From Bacteroidales bacterium (lineage in GTDB: Bacteria; Bacteroidota; Bacteroidia; Bacteroidales; F082): a stretch of DNA of 52,077 nt. The notes under the pieces are model-generated. The model was given only the letters and a program-made list of their open reading frames with translations, did no database searches and was not told where the DNA came from. This document shows, piece by piece, positions 31,386 to 40,023 of this stretch. A program made the position numbers and the translations under genes. The stretch covers positions 1 through 52,077 of the forward strand of contig JAKSMW010000014.1 in the NCBI GenBank assembly GCA_024400395.1. The letters are read 5' to 3'. The first letter of the stretch is position 1; each line of letters begins with the position of its first letter.

Positions 31386-33518
31386 TTATTTCAGTCCGTG
31401 TTTCTTCAGGAATCCGTCGAGGCTCGGTTCCTGTCCGCGGAATTTCTTGTACTGAACCATCCCTTCGTCGTTGCCGCATTCCTGCAGGCAGTTGAGCCTG
31501 AATGACTTTGCGAGTTCGGGGTTGAACATGTCGCCTGATTGTTTGAAGTAATTGAAAGCGTCGGTGTCGAGCACTTCAGCCCAGTAATAAACGTAGTAAC
31601 CGGCTGCATAGCCGCCGCCGAAGATATGTCCGTAATACGTGCTTCTGTAACGTGGGACGATTTCTTCAATGAGACCGATTCTGTCCATCGCCTCTTTCTC
31701 GAAAGCGTTGATGTCCAGAGTCTTGACCTCTTTAACCTTGTGATATTCCATGTCTAAGATTGCTGCCGCGAGGAACTCCACGGTGTTAAAGCCTTGGTTG
31801 AAGTTGCCGCTGTTTTCGAGCTTGTTAATCAAGGAATCAGGCATCACTTCGTTTGTCTGATAATGTTTTGCGTACATGCGTATGACTTCGGGGTCGTTGG
31901 CCCATTCCTCCATGATTTGTGAAGGGAGCTCAACGTAGTCGCGCGGGACGTTGCCGCAAGTCCTTGTGTATCTGCCTTCTGAGAAGAAAGCGTGGAGGCT
32001 GTGGCCGAACTCATGCCACATCGTCTCTGTCTCGTCCCAGTTGAGCAGTGATGGCTCGCTGCCTGTCGCGGGCGTGAAGTTCATCACAAGCTGCACTAGG
32101 GCAGGGTGACGCACGCCGTCGATGTCGTAGCCGCCCTCGCGGAATGAGGTGCACCACGCGCCGGTGCCTTTGCTCGCACGCGGGAAGTAGTCGAGGTAGA
32201 GCAGACCTAATGTCGTGCCGTCGGCTTCCTTGACCTCAAATGTCTCAACGCCGTCGAAATAGACCGGGATGTCGGTTCTCTTTTCAAATGAGATGCCGTA
32301 TAACTTGTTGGCAGCCATGAACATGCCGTTGCGCACGTTGTCGAGCGAGAGGTAAGGCTTGAGCTGGTTCTCGTCGAAATCGTACTTCGCCTTGCGCACC
32401 TTCTCGGCGTAGAACCACCAGTCCCACGAGGCAAGCTTGAAGCCGGCGCCTTCGCTGTCGGCGATGGACTGCATCTCGGCGAGTTCCTTTTTGGCGACAT
32501 TCAGGGCCGGCTCGAAAAGATTGGCGAGGAAGTTGTCAACGGTCGGGACGTCTTTCGCCATGTTGTTGGCCAAGACGAACGACGCATAGTCTTCATAGCC
32601 AAGAAGTTGCGCTTTCTGCAAGCGGAGATTCACTATCTCGCTGATGACCTTCTTGTTGTCGTTCTCATTGTCGTTGTTGCAGCGGTTGATGTAGCCTTTG
32701 TAAAGTTTCTCGCGGAGTGCGCGGTTCTCGGCGTAGGTGAGGAACGGTATCATGCTCGGCTTGGCGGTGGTGAAGACGTACTTGTCTGTAAGTCCCTCGG
32801 CCTCAGCCTGTTGCGCTGCCGCCGAGATGTTCGCTTCCGGAAGGCCTTTGAGGTCATCGACATTATCGACAACCATCTTGAACGCCGCGTTTTCGGCGAG
32901 CATGTTCTGGTTGAACTGCAGGTTCACGAGCGACAGGCGTTCGTTGATCTGACGCAGCCTGGCCTGGTCTTCGGCGTTGAGGCCGGCGCCGCCGCGGATG
33001 AAGTCGCCGTAGTATTTCTCGACGACCCGGTTCTGCTGCTCGTCGAGGCTCATCTCGGCGCGATGGTCATAGACGTATTTGATTTTCTCGAACAGCTTGG
33101 CGTTCATCGCGATGTCGTCGCTGTGAGCAGAGATGAGCGGCGAAAGCTCCTCCGCAATCTTCTGCATCTCGTCGTCGCTCATGCACTCCATCATGTTGTA
33201 GAAAACGCCCGCGACGTTGCCGAGAAGCTTGCCCGACTTGTCGTAAGCCCAGATGGTGTTCTCGAATGTCGGGGTCTCGGCGTTGTTGCAGATGGCTTCG
33301 ACCTCGGCTTTCTGTTGTTTCATGCCTTCGATGAAGGCCGGCTTGTAATGCTCGTTTTTGATTTTGTCGAATGCAGGCGCGCCAAACGGCAACTCGCTCT
33401 CAACGAAGAAGGGATTCTCTCCCGCATCTTTTGTTTTTATGCCGCAACTATCTGAATTGCAAGCATTTAATCCTATGATACCCATAGCGCAAAATGTTAG
33501 AAAATGTTTAACTTTCAT
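31386..33518 (-). CDS. dcp: M3-family zinc metallopeptidase lipoprotein (peptidyl-dipeptidase Dcp-like)
   Basis: A 710-residue protease. The zinc site is TMWHEFGHSLHAFFSE (HExxH) with a downstream glutamate in YVELPSQIMEEWA, both typical of M3 thimet/Dcp enzymes, which trim dipeptides or cut short peptides. The N terminus is a lipoprotein signal (MGIIGLNAC, Cys near 20), so it is probably periplasmic or outer-membrane anchored and helps use imported peptides. Length is normal for Dcp. An 849-base open frame on the other strand (32607-33455) is an artefact of codon use. Confidence 0.93.
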   Translation of the reverse strand: MKVKHFLTFCAMGIIGLNACNSDSCGIKTKDAGENPFFVESELPFGAPAFDKIKNEHYKPAFIEGMKQQKAEVEAICNNAETPTFENTIWAYDKSGKLLGNVAGVFYNMMECMSDDEMQKIAEELSPLISAHSDDIAMNAKLFEKIKYVYDHRAEMSLDEQQNRVVEKYYGDFIRGGAGLNAEDQARLRQINERLSLVNLQFNQNMLAENAAFKMVVDNVDDLKGLPEANISAAAQQAEAEGLTDKYVFTTAKPSMIPFLTYAENRALREKLYKGYINRCNNDNENDNKKVISEIVNLRLQKAQLLGYEDYASFVLANNMAKDVPTVDNFLANLFEPALNVAKKELAEMQSIADSEGAGFKLASWDWWFYAEKVRKAKYDFDENQLKPYLSLDNVRNGMFMAANKLYGISFEKRTDIPVYFDGVETFEVKEADGTTLGLLYLDYFPRASKGTGAWCTSFREGGYDIDGVRHPALVQLVMNFTPATGSEPSLLNWDETETMWHEFGHSLHAFFSEGRYTRTCGNVPRDYVELPSQIMEEWANDPEVIRMYAKHYQTNEVMPDSLINKLENSGNFNQGFNTVEFLAAAILDMEYHKVKEVKTLDINAFEKEAMDRIGLIEEIVPRYRSTYYGHIFGGGYAAGYYVYYWAEVLDTDAFNYFKQSGDMFNPELAKSFRLNCLQECGNDEGMVQYKKFRGQEPSLDGFLKKHGLK

Positions 33519-33555
33519 GATTTTTGAATCTTTGAATTTTTAAATCTTTGAATTG

Positions 33556-33563
33556 CAAAATTA
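33556..33563 (-). promoter_or_regulatory. -7 promoter box of the M3 peptidase gene
   Basis: TAATTTTG on the minus strand, 38 bases before the start codon. Between them AATCTTTGAA repeats appear on the plus strand (33526-33553). Confidence 0.5.
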
Positions 33564-33646
33564 CAAAAAAGTTTAATCTTTCTGAAAACTTGTCAGTAAA
33601 GAATTTTGATTTATTTCAGCGGCAGTAAAAACCAGTGTGTCCGACT

Positions 33647-33674
33647 GTATAGACGTACCGCAATGCATCTCCAC
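33647..33674. repeat. Degenerate GAGACGT...TCTC dispersed repeat
   Basis: GTATAGACGTACCGCAATGCATCTCCAC-type sequence, here written in two halves because only part of it pairs: GTATAGACGTAC with ATGCATCTCCAC, several mismatches. It resembles the perfect hairpin at 13042-13065. Nothing else is recognised in 33564-33750. Confidence 0.4.
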
Positions 33675-33750
33675 GGCGACAAAACAAACAAAAATCAGTG
33701 TATAATCTGCGAGAAATAATCAAAAAAAACGTGCGATTCGTAATCGGTTT

Positions 33751-33840
33751 TGTCGTTATCTCAATATTTATACCGATATTCCGACATTTTTTAGCACATA
33801 AAAGTGTCGGAATGTCGCTTTTTTTTTCGAGATAACGACA
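33751..33840. repeat. Nested perfect inverted repeats before an AAA-ATPase gene
   Basis: TGTCGTTATCTC (33751-33762) and GAGATAACGACA (33829-33840) are exact complements. Between them ATTCCGACA (33778-33786) and TGTCGGAAT (33805-33813) form an inner hairpin that extends through A/T pairs. The right arm ends 19 bases before the -7 box at 33860, so a regulator bound here would touch the promoter region. A tiny mobile element is the main alternative. Confidence 0.65.
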
Positions 33841-33859
33841 AATTTAAACAAATTAATCG

Positions 33860-33867
33860 TATCTTTG
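33860..33867 (+). promoter_or_regulatory. -7 promoter box of the first AAA-ATPase gene
   Basis: TATCTTTG followed by CAGCC, 27 bases before ATG 33895. Confidence 0.6.
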
Positions 33868-33894
33868 CAGCCTGAAAAATAAGGGAAATTTATC

Positions 33895-35334
33895 ATGGAA
33901 CAGACTGTCATTGGAAGAAAATACGAGTTTGAATTGCTTGATCGGTCAATGCAATCGGCTGAATCTGAATTGGTTATAATATACGGAAGACGAAGGGTCG
34001 GGAAAACATTTCTTGTCAACAGTTTCTTTGTCAACAGCTTCGCTTTCAAGCTGACGGGCGTGTACAAGCAACCTGCCGATGTCCAGTTAGGACGTTTCGC
34101 CGCTGCGGTGGAGGATTATACTGGCGACCATATAGACACTCCCGCCGACTGGTTCAAGGCCTTCGACATTTTGAAAAAACATTTGAAGTCAATGACCACA
34201 GATGGCAAGAAAGTGGTTTTCATTGATGAGATGCCTTGGCTTGACACTGCTGATTCCGACTTCGTGCCGGCTTTTGAGGCTTTCTGGAATGGATGGGCCT
34301 CGGCGGAAGGCGGCATACTTCTAATCGTTTGCGGAAGCGCGACATCATGGATCACCAACAAACTGCTTGGCGACAAAGGCGGCCTGTTCAACCGTTGCTC
34401 ATACCGCATGTTCATCAAGCCGTTCACACTCAATGAAACAGAGCAATATCTCGTGTCGCGCGGCTTCGAATGGACCCACTACGACATCGCCGAATGCTAC
34501 ATGATAATGGGCGGCATCCCGTATTATTTGAAACAGCTTAATCCACACTGGTCTTACATGCAAAATATCGACAATATTTTTTTCAAGGAAAAAGGCCTGC
34601 TGTGGGACGAGTTCGACCATCTCTACAGCACACTTTTCAATCAGGTCGATAACCACATCGCCGTTGTCGAAGCCCTGTCGAAAAAGAAAATCGGGCTGAC
34701 TCGTAATGAAATAATTAAAGAAACCAAACTGAATGATAACGGAAATCTTTCAAAAATACTCAAGAATCTGACAGACAATGGTTTCATACGTGCTTACAAT
34801 TATTTTGGAAGCAAAAAACGTGACATCACATATCAGCTTTCTGATTTTTACAGCATGTTTTATTTCTCTTATCTGAAAGATAATTACGGCCATGAACCGC
34901 ATTCTTGGTCAAACAGCATCGACTTGCCGTCACGTCGAGCCTGGGCGGGATACACTTTCGAGCAACTCTGCCTTTGCCATATAGAACAAATCAGGAAAAG
35001 CATTGGCGTGAGCGGGGTGCAATGTGATGTATCTTCTTGGTTTTCAAGGGAAAAGACAGAAGAGGATGCTGCCGGACGCGGCGCACAAATTGACCTTCTG
35101 ATTGACCGACGCGACCGTGTCATCAGCATCTGCGAAATGAAATTCTCAATCAATGAATACACTATTGACAAAGATTTCGATGAGATTCTGAGGAATAAGA
35201 TTGATGCGTTCCGCCGCGAAACCAAGACGCGCAAGGCCATCCAGACCGTAATCGTCACGACGTATGGCTTGAAGAAAAACATGTATGCCAATCGTATTCA
35301 GTCGGTTGTAACACTCGATGATTTGTTTGAATGA
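33895..35334 (+). CDS. Archaeal-type AAA-ATPase with C-terminal PD-(D/E)XK-like domain (DUF234-like)
   Basis: A 479-residue protein with Walker A YGRRRVGKTFL at about 30-40, Walker B KVVFIDEMPWL (Asp111, Glu112), a sensor stretch LLIVCGSATSWI, then a winged-helix region (LTRNEIIKETKLNDNGNLSKILKNL). The C terminus has GAQIDLLIDRRDRVISICEMKFS, giving D...ExK of the nuclease fold. The family (PF01637 with DUF234) is abundant in Bacteroidota and archaea and has no settled function. The next gene is a second ATPase of a related type, 148 bases on and with its own promoter. Confidence 0.85.
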   Translation: MEQTVIGRKYEFELLDRSMQSAESELVIIYGRRRVGKTFLVNSFFVNSFAFKLTGVYKQPADVQLGRFAAAVEDYTGDHIDTPADWFKAFDILKKHLKSMTTDGKKVVFIDEMPWLDTADSDFVPAFEAFWNGWASAEGGILLIVCGSATSWITNKLLGDKGGLFNRCSYRMFIKPFTLNETEQYLVSRGFEWTHYDIAECYMIMGGIPYYLKQLNPHWSYMQNIDNIFFKEKGLLWDEFDHLYSTLFNQVDNHIAVVEALSKKKIGLTRNEIIKETKLNDNGNLSKILKNLTDNGFIRAYNYFGSKKRDITYQLSDFYSMFYFSYLKDNYGHEPHSWSNSIDLPSRRAWAGYTFEQLCLCHIEQIRKSIGVSGVQCDVSSWFSREKTEEDAAGRGAQIDLLIDRRDRVISICEMKFSINEYTIDKDFDEILRNKIDAFRRETKTRKAIQTVIVTTYGLKKNMYANRIQSVVTLDDLFE

Positions 35335-35389
35335 CTGTTTCGCATTTTTGCTCTCGAAATAGTGCATCGGACGCTTCCGCGTGGCAATG

Positions 35390-35417
35390 AAAAGTTGCAT
35401 TTATAAACTCAACTTTT
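35390..35417. promoter_or_regulatory. Upstream palindrome (operator candidate 1)
   Basis: AAAAGTTG and CAACTTTT are exact complements flanking CATTTATAAACT. Its centre is 40 bases, about four helical turns, from that of the second palindrome. Confidence 0.55.
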
Positions 35418-35428
35418 AAAATTTTTAT

Positions 35429-35458
35429 AAAAAGTTGTAGTTATAAACTTAACTTTTT
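35429..35458. promoter_or_regulatory. Promoter-overlapping palindrome (operator candidate 2)
   Basis: AAAAAGTT and AACTTTTT flank GTAGTTATAAACTT. The right arm ends one base before the -7 box at 35460, so the palindrome fills the spacer where the -33 element should be. With the upstream copy it forms a two-site arrangement expected for cooperative repression. Confidence 0.6.
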
Positions 35459-35459
35459 G

Positions 35460-35467
35460 TATTTTTG
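35460..35467 (+). promoter_or_regulatory. -7 promoter box of the second AAA-ATPase gene
   Basis: TATTTTTG followed by CG, 15 bases before ATG 35483 and directly next to the palindrome. Confidence 0.6.
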
Positions 35468-35482
35468 CGAAAAGTTTTAGCT

Positions 35483-36676
35483 ATGGAAATAATTGATAGA
35501 AATTATTATGAAAATATGATAACAGAATCGCTTGGGAAAGGCGAAGCTGTTGTGCTGACGGGCCATCGCCGCGTCGGGAAAAGTACCATTTTGGAAAATC
35601 TTTCAAGGAAATTTGCATCAAAAGGCAATGTGATTTTCCTTGATATGGAAGATCCTGACAATTCATCGATAAATAATTACATTGATTTACATGAATTTAC
35701 GAAAGGAAAATTGTCGGAAGACAGACAAAATTATCTGATGATTGACGAAGTTCAGGAAATCGAAAATTTTGAAAAGACACTGCGTTTTCTTGTGAAACAG
35801 AACAATGTTGATGTAATTATTACAGGCAGCAATGCGTTCATGTTGTCGGGTGAGATTGCCACTTTGTTTGCCGGGCGATGCACGGAATTACACATATATA
35901 GCCTTGATTATCAGGAATTTTTATTGTTTCATAACTTGCAAGATACGGAAAAGTCGCTCGTCAGTTATTTGAAATGGGGCGGGTTGCCTTTCATGCACAA
36001 CATTGCGGTTGACGACCTGAGGTCGAGGATTGATTATCTCGGCGGAATTTATAACACAATCTTTATCAAGGACATAGTGAAGCGACACAATATACGCAAT
36101 GTCACCCTGATTGATAATCTTGCAAGACTCATTGCCGACAATTGCGGGAAACTCATATCAGCTAATAGTATTTCAAATTACCTGAAAGGAAACAACACGA
36201 AAGTCGCCGGCACCACCATCAATGAATACATCGGTTATCTTTGCGAGGCTTATCTGATTGACAAGGTAAAGAGGTATGATATCAAAGGCAAAAAGGTGTT
36301 CGACCAGCAGGAGAAATATTATTTTGAAGACATAGGAATCCGTAATTACCTATGTAATGACAAACGCAATACTGATATTGAAAAAATAATGGAAAACATT
36401 GTTTATCTGCGACTTAAAGAATTGGGATATGATGTTTTCGTCGGGCAGTTCAATGGTAAGGAAATTGATTTTGTTGCAAAAACAGGCGACGACATCAGAT
36501 ATTATCAGGTGTCTTACACAATTTCTTCGGATGAAACTTACGCAAGAGAATACGGCAACTTGAAATTGATAAAAGACAATTATCCAAAGTATGTAATCAC
36601 AATGGATCCGTTGGCTTCGTTGGTTAGCGACAATGGTATAATAACCGTTTCGCTGCATGATTTTTTAATGAATTAA
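35483..36676 (+). CDS. AAA_14/DUF4143 ATP-binding protein
   Basis: A 397-residue protein with Walker A LTGHRRVGKSTIL (about 26-38), Walker B NYLMIDEVQEI (Asp87, Glu88) and the sensor-like VIITGSNAFML. The C-terminal DUF4143 region ends in NGKEIDFVAKTGDDIRYYQVSYT, a PD-(D/E)XK-like fold in which the usual ExK is QVS, so nuclease activity is doubtful. The role is unknown; such proteins are very common in Bacteroidota and often lie in variable regions. ATG 35483 is chosen because the longer frame starts inside the promoter. Two palindromes over the promoter suggest tight control. Confidence 0.87.
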   Translation: MEIIDRNYYENMITESLGKGEAVVLTGHRRVGKSTILENLSRKFASKGNVIFLDMEDPDNSSINNYIDLHEFTKGKLSEDRQNYLMIDEVQEIENFEKTLRFLVKQNNVDVIITGSNAFMLSGEIATLFAGRCTELHIYSLDYQEFLLFHNLQDTEKSLVSYLKWGGLPFMHNIAVDDLRSRIDYLGGIYNTIFIKDIVKRHNIRNVTLIDNLARLIADNCGKLISANSISNYLKGNNTKVAGTTINEYIGYLCEAYLIDKVKRYDIKGKKVFDQQEKYYFEDIGIRNYLCNDKRNTDIEKIMENIVYLRLKELGYDVFVGQFNGKEIDFVAKTGDDIRYYQVSYTISSDETYAREYGNLKLIKDNYPKYVITMDPLASLVSDNGIITVSLHDFLMN

Positions 36677-36714
36677 ATTTTCAAAAAAATCTTCACATTT
36701 TGATTTTTTCTTTT

Positions 36715-36722
36715 TATATTTG
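36715..36722 (+). promoter_or_regulatory. -7 promoter box of the glycogen cluster
   Basis: TATATTTG followed by CGAG, 37 bases before ATG 36759. The next four genes are packed with gaps of 10 to 26 bases or overlap, and no other box was seen before 48.8 kb on this strand, so it may drive the whole alpha-glucan cluster. Confidence 0.55.
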
Positions 36723-36758
36723 CGAGTTTAAATTTTGAAAATTAATCTGTTGAGAAAT

Positions 36759-38714
36759 ATGGCTTATATCTCTTTCGACAAACAACATTTGGTCAATCTG
36801 GAGTTCACCATGAACAAGGAAATCCTGCGGTCGAATCGTTCCGGGGCTTTCTATAATACAACCATAATCGGTTGTAACACAAGGAAATACCACGGGCTTT
36901 TGGTAGTGCCGCAGCCGCAACTCGATAACAACAACCATGTGCTTCTGTCGTCAATAGATGAGACGATAATCGCAAACAAGGAGGAGTTTCATCTCGGCGT
37001 TCATGAGTATCAAGGCGGCACAATCGCGCCCCGCGGACATAAATATCTTCGTGAGTTCACCGCCGAACCGATACCGAAACTTCTTTACCGCGTCGGCAGC
37101 TCGTTCCTGACAAAGGAATACATCTTTGAGGAAAAGGAACCGCGAATCTTAATACGCTATACGCTGATGGACGCAGCGCAGCCTATCGTGTTGAGACTCA
37201 TGCCGTTCCTCGCTTTCAGAAATGTCCACATGGTGACTCATGAGAATTATTCGGCAAACAGGAAATACACTCCGCTGAAAAACGGCGCCGCATGGCAGAT
37301 GTACGAAAATTACGACACGCTGTGTTTCCAGATTTCCAAGGCGAATGAATACACGCATTGCCCGGATTGGTATCGTAACTTGTTTTATATCAGAGAGTTC
37401 GAGCGTGGCTATGACGCTGTCGAAGACCTTTACGTCCCGGGTTTCTTTGAAGTCCAGATGAAAAAAGGCGACAGCATCGTGGTGTCGGCCGGAGTCGAAG
37501 AGAAAAATCCGGCTCTTTTCAAGAAACAGTTTGACAATCAGATAGAACACCGCATTCCTCGCGACAGCTTCGAGCATTGCCTTCAGAATTCCGCGCAGCA
37601 GTTTATAATAAAAGGTGAGGGTGGCACGCGGATGTTCGCCGGCTTCCCGTGGTTCGGCTCGTGCAGCCGCGACACATTCCTGTCATTGCCCGGGATATGC
37701 CTCGCAAACGGCGATGAGAAGATGTTCAAGGACATGCTCAAATATTTCATCGACAGGATGCACGGAGCGTTTTTCCCGCATAAATATTATCAGAAAAGTC
37801 TGTATTATACGGCAGTTGACTCGCCGCTGTGGTTCTTCGTCAACCTTCAGAAATACGAGTCAATGCTTGGGAAAAGGAAGAAATACATCTGGAACGAGTA
37901 TGGCGAAGTCGTCACGAAGATACTCGACAGTTTCATCGAAGGCACCGACTTCAATGTCAAGGCGCAGGAAAACGGGCTTCTGTATGCCGGAAACGAAAAT
38001 CTCGCTTTGACATGGATGAACGTGTTCTGCGACGGCAAGCCGTGGACACCGAGATATGGATTTGCGATAGAGATTAACGCCTTGTGGTACAACGCTTTAC
38101 GTTATGGCATAGAACTGCTTAAGGTCGCAGATAAGAAAGATCCTCGTCTCGCTGAATGGCAGGATGTCGCCGCGAAGATTGAGAAGTCGTTTGTCGAGAC
38201 ATTCTATGATGAACAAAATGACGTTTTCTTCGATTATGTGAATGAAAACGAAAAGAATTCGATGGTGCGTCCTAACATGCTGATAGCCAGTTCGATGCCG
38301 TATTCCCCGATGAGAGACGAGCTGAAAAAGAAAATTTTGGACGTGACGCGTTCGGAATTGCTGACGATCCGGGGGTTGCGTTCGCTTTCGCCTCGCGAGG
38401 AACGCACATACGTCGGGATAACGCTCGGCAACCACCGTGAACGCGAGCAAGCCTATCACAATGGTACCGTATTCCCTTGGCTGATAATGCCTTACACAGA
38501 TGCGTGCCTTTCAATCTACGGAGATACGGCGTTGCCGTATCTTGAAGACCTCTACAATGGTTTTGAGGATGCCATCTTCGTGAACGGCATCGGGAGCATC
38601 TCCGAAATATACGACGGCAACCCGCCACACGAGGCTCGCGGCTGCATCTCGCAGTCAACAAGCGTGGCGGCACTGCTTTATTTGAAATACACTATTGATT
38701 CGTTAAAAAAATAA
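36759..38714 (+). CDS. Glycogen debranching enzyme (amylo-alpha-1,6-glucosidase family)
   Basis: A 651-residue enzyme that removes alpha-1,6 branches from glycogen. The N-terminal GDE_N-type domain begins with YISFDKQHLVNLEFTMNKEIL and contains GAFYNTTIIGCNTRKYHGLLV, the strongly conserved substrate stretch. The C-terminal (alpha/alpha)6 domain has GFPWFGSCSRDTFLSLPGIC, ENLALTWMNVFCDGKPWTPR, holding catalytic-acid candidates, and YHNGTVFPWL. It is of the archaeal/bacterial single-chain type. ATG 36759 is used; a TTG at 36735 overlaps the leader. No signal peptide is present, so it acts in the cytosol on stored glycogen. Confidence 0.92.
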   Translation: MAYISFDKQHLVNLEFTMNKEILRSNRSGAFYNTTIIGCNTRKYHGLLVVPQPQLDNNNHVLLSSIDETIIANKEEFHLGVHEYQGGTIAPRGHKYLREFTAEPIPKLLYRVGSSFLTKEYIFEEKEPRILIRYTLMDAAQPIVLRLMPFLAFRNVHMVTHENYSANRKYTPLKNGAAWQMYENYDTLCFQISKANEYTHCPDWYRNLFYIREFERGYDAVEDLYVPGFFEVQMKKGDSIVVSAGVEEKNPALFKKQFDNQIEHRIPRDSFEHCLQNSAQQFIIKGEGGTRMFAGFPWFGSCSRDTFLSLPGICLANGDEKMFKDMLKYFIDRMHGAFFPHKYYQKSLYYTAVDSPLWFFVNLQKYESMLGKRKKYIWNEYGEVVTKILDSFIEGTDFNVKAQENGLLYAGNENLALTWMNVFCDGKPWTPRYGFAIEINALWYNALRYGIELLKVADKKDPRLAEWQDVAAKIEKSFVETFYDEQNDVFFDYVNENEKNSMVRPNMLIASSMPYSPMRDELKKKILDVTRSELLTIRGLRSLSPREERTYVGITLGNHREREQAYHNGTVFPWLIMPYTDACLSIYGDTALPYLEDLYNGFEDAIFVNGIGSISEIYDGNPPHEARGCISQSTSVAALLYLKYTIDSLKK

Positions 38715-38724
38715 AGATAGAGTT

Positions 38725-40023
38725 ATGAGAGTTCTGATGTTTGGTTGGGAGTTCCCACCTCATATTACAGGCGGTCTCGGAACGGCTTGCTACGGAATGA
38801 CTAAAGGGCTTGCCAAGAACGGCGTCGATGTGCTTTTCGTGGTCCCGAAGGCTCACGGCGACGAGGACGAGACCAACGTCCGTCTCCTCAACGCCAGCGA
38901 CGTGACCGTCAACATCGACAACGAGACAGACAGAAGTTATTGGGACAGAGTGCAATACATGGAGATCGGCTCTAACATCATACCGTATGTCGGGCCGGAA
39001 CAGTTCACCACGATGGTTGAGGAATATCGCCGAGCCACCAATCATTTTCATAGCTCCGTATTCGCCCCGCGTTATGAGTTCTCCGGCAAATACGGCGCCA
39101 ACCTCATGGAAGAAGTCGCGCGTTACGCACTCATCGGCTCGTCGTTGGCCACCAAATACGATTTCGATGTCATCCACGCTCACGACTGGCTGACATATTC
39201 CGCCGGTGTCGCGGCCAAGGAGACAACAGGGAAACCGTTGGTCGTGCATATGCACGCCACTGAGTTCGACCGCTCCGGCGAAAACATCAACACCAACGTC
39301 TATGCCATCGAAAGACGCGGCATGGAAGCCGCCGACCTCGTCATCACAGTCAGCGACTGGACACGTAACATCGTGATAAACAAATACGGAATCAATCCCG
39401 ACAAGGTCATCACCGTACACAACGCCGTCGAGCCGAGCGACAAGTCACTCGACGAATACGAACGCAGCGGCATGAAAGCCAAGGTGGTGACCTTCCTCGG
39501 ACGAATCACTTACCAGAAAGGCCCTGAATATTTCGTCGAAGCTGCTTACAAGATCCTTCAGGTTGACCCGACGATACATTTCGTCATGGCGGGGACGGGC
39601 GACATGCTCCAGAAAATGGTCAAACGCGTGGCGCAGCTGAAAATCGGGAGCAACTTCCATTTCACGGGATTCCTGAAAGGCAACGACGTCAATCAGATGT
39701 TCGCGATGAGCGATGTCTTTGTAATGCCTTCAATATCAGAGCCTTTCGGTATCGTGCCGCTCGAAGCCATGCGTCTGAATGTGCCGGTCATAATCTCGAA
39801 ACAGTCGGGCGTCTCGGAAGTCGTGCAACATGCGTTGAAAGTCGATTTCTGGGACATCAACGGACTCGCCGACGCAATTTATGGCATCTGCAAATACAAG
39901 GCAGTCGCCGAAATCTTCAAAAAAGAAGGTAAAGAAGAAGTTGACAACCTCAAATGGGAGTTCGCTTCAAAGAAAATCAAAGCAGTTTATGAACAAGCAA
40001 TCAATATAAAAAATAGAATATGA
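38725..40023 (+). CDS. Glycosyltransferase family 4, glycogen-synthase-like
   Basis: A 432-residue GT-B enzyme. It begins MRVLMFGWEFPPHITGGLGT, with the GGLG glycine loop typical of starch/glycogen synthase-like GT4/GT5 proteins, and the donor domain has VTFLGRITYQKGPEYFVEAA and MPSISEPFGIVPLEAMRLNVP (the EPFGxxPLE motif). Its place 10 bases after the debranching enzyme and 4 bases overlapping the GH57 gene says it belongs to glycogen or alpha-glucan synthesis. Whether it elongates glycogen or makes a special glucan beside the GT3 domain encoded later is not clear. Confidence 0.85.
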   Translation: MRVLMFGWEFPPHITGGLGTACYGMTKGLAKNGVDVLFVVPKAHGDEDETNVRLLNASDVTVNIDNETDRSYWDRVQYMEIGSNIIPYVGPEQFTTMVEEYRRATNHFHSSVFAPRYEFSGKYGANLMEEVARYALIGSSLATKYDFDVIHAHDWLTYSAGVAAKETTGKPLVVHMHATEFDRSGENINTNVYAIERRGMEAADLVITVSDWTRNIVINKYGINPDKVITVHNAVEPSDKSLDEYERSGMKAKVVTFLGRITYQKGPEYFVEAAYKILQVDPTIHFVMAGTGDMLQKMVKRVAQLKIGSNFHFTGFLKGNDVNQMFAMSDVFVMPSISEPFGIVPLEAMRLNVPVIISKQSGVSEVVQHALKVDFWDINGLADAIYGICKYKAVAEIFKKEGKEEVDNLKWEFASKKIKAVYEQAINIKNRI

